Source: Symbiodinium natans
Taxonomy: Eukaryota > Sar > Dinophyceae > Suessiales > Symbiodiniaceae
Assembly: GCA_905221605.1 (NCBI GenBank)
Contig: CAJNDS010001432.1
Location: 1-19,019 of the forward strand
Reading direction: 5' to 3'
Length of the DNA: 19,019 nt
How positions within the stretch are numbered: position 1 is the first letter of the stretch; each line of letters begins with the position of its first letter. The notes beneath the pieces are model-generated. The model made no database searches. It saw only the letters and a list, made by a program, of their open reading frames with translations, and was not told where the DNA came from. A program made the translations under genes and the position numbers. Below, piece by piece: positions 17,891 through 19,019 of this stretch.

Positions 17891-19019
17891 AATTTTCAGG
17901 TGATACGAATTTCATGGGTTTTAGACCATATTTTCTTTGATTAATGATATTTTCTCTTTAATATTGTATTTTCTGATACTCTCTCTATACGACGCAAGAA
18001 GAAGGATATCTTTTTTTATCATCATCAAATTGATAATCGGGGATATCATATTATCTTATATATGAAAATAGATATCCATATTCATTATAGGGCAATTCAA
18101 GAAATTGGATTTCGACCCTAATGGGAGATATCGGACCTTCTCATAGATATTCTTAATAGATATCCGACAGATATATTATTATCAATAATGATTTTCCCCA
18201 AGCAATCTTCTTTGGCATCGATTTCTTTCTTTGGCATTGGATTGGGCTGCTGTCTCTCTTTTCACGATATCTGCTTTAAGATTGGATGTATAGGAATTTA
18301 TTGTTATTGTCTAGAGCTACACGATTACGAAGCGATAATATGAGAATGCCAATCGGTCGACGCGATCGACACCTCTATTCCGTTGGCAAGATATCTTCTG
18401 GTTCAAGAGGAACCCTAAGCGTTGCATTTGACAAATATCGGGAGAATATACTGTAATAGTGTACGACTCGGAGCTTAGGATTCTATCTTATCGTATAATT
18501 GAGATTATAGGAGGTTCTGATAAAGAAATCATGATTTTCTAGAATGGATTGGATAGGAAATAAGATCGTATCCTCTAACGCAAGGCGGTCATATCGCGAA
18601 GGAAAAATATGGATTCGTATTTCTATTCATTTATAACGATCTATGGGCCTTATTCTCGCCAAGTGCCGTCGGGCATAGGAGGTCGATAGACCGGGGTGCG
18701 AGGCATTCTCTCGCTTTCTCAGGGAATAGATGAATGGATCTATCTATCCATTCGTATTTCTGTTGTCAGAAAAATTTCGGAAAATCGTTGAGGACTTGAT
18801 TTGAATGGTGAGCTCGTTCTTAGAAACAATCTTGGATGGATATCTTTGTCTTATCATTCTCCCCTTGGATCTCCGTATCCTGGTTTAGTTCGGGGGGATG
18901 GAGGGTGTTTTTCCTTATTGAGATATGGAGATCCTATGTCTTTATATATCATTATTTGATTGGATATCTATCCATTCTTCGGAAGGATTCTCCTTCGACA
19001 TCCATATGATTTGGATCGA
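17891..19019. other. AT-rich region without recognised genes, enriched in GATATC
   Basis: No open frame of 60 codons or more starts here, and no RNA gene was recognised. The sequence is AT-rich with many GATAT/ATATC and TATCCAT motifs. GATATC occurs at 18005, 18042, 18071, 18127, 18159, 18266, 18390, 18839 and 18963. It follows directly on the satellite and could be a more diverged, different satellite or an unrelated AT-rich domain. The window ends inside it. Confidence 0.6.

Noticed and set aside
17891-19019. Organellar DNA insertion
   Set aside because: AT-rich composition suggested it, but no plastid or mitochondrial gene, tRNA or rRNA segment could be recognised.

Overview
This window looks like nuclear DNA of a microbial eukaryote. 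A dinoflagellate-type alga is the most likely source. The evidence is many degenerate and a few perfect TTTAGGG/CCCTAAA telomere-type tracts inside non-coding DNA, short exons separated by long introns full of simple repeats, kinesin-light-chain-type TPR exons, probable GC-AG splice sites, and a large non-LTR retrotransposon. No bacterial operon structure, tRNA or rRNA was seen. The organism call is inference and another TTTAGGG-telomere alga is possible.

Positions 1-11092 on the plus strand are best read as a multi-exon gene, or closely spaced genes, with all recognisable coding pieces in one orientation. TPR fragments lie at about 649-876, 1551-1613, 2741-2871 and 5129-5747. A ZU5-like exon that ends in a polyproline tract covers 7010-7927, and a polyproline plus TIR-like exon ending in TGA covers 10535-11092. 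If they are joined, the product is TPR array - ZU5 - cysteine/histidine-containing region - proline-rich hinge - TIR. That scaffold-plus-effector architecture resembles innate-immune or death-signalling proteins. Splicing is inferred, not demonstrated. The 2.6-kb gap between the ZU5 and TIR exons is packed with telomere-like tracts of alternating orientation and a TCTA/TCTG microsatellite.

Positions 11093-12376 show no gene. From 12377 to 17890 there is a roughly 100-bp tandem satellite, rich in TTGGGTGGGA, split by a minus-strand retrotransposon at 12632-17187 with a 10-bp flanking duplication (AAAGTAAATC). The element has one long uninterrupted frame: N-terminal zinc fingers, a reverse transcriptase with a YADD box, a CCHC knuckle and a restriction-like endonuclease-type C terminus. 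There is no poly(A) tail. This is the layout of R2-like, target-specific retrotransposons, and here the target is a satellite monomer.

Positions 17891-19019 are AT-rich, with no gene recognised, and carry a striking excess of the palindrome GATATC (nine copies in under 1 kb).

The two most interesting points are the possible TPR-ZU5-TIR gene in an alga and the intact-looking retrotransposon lodged at a defined position within a satellite repeat.
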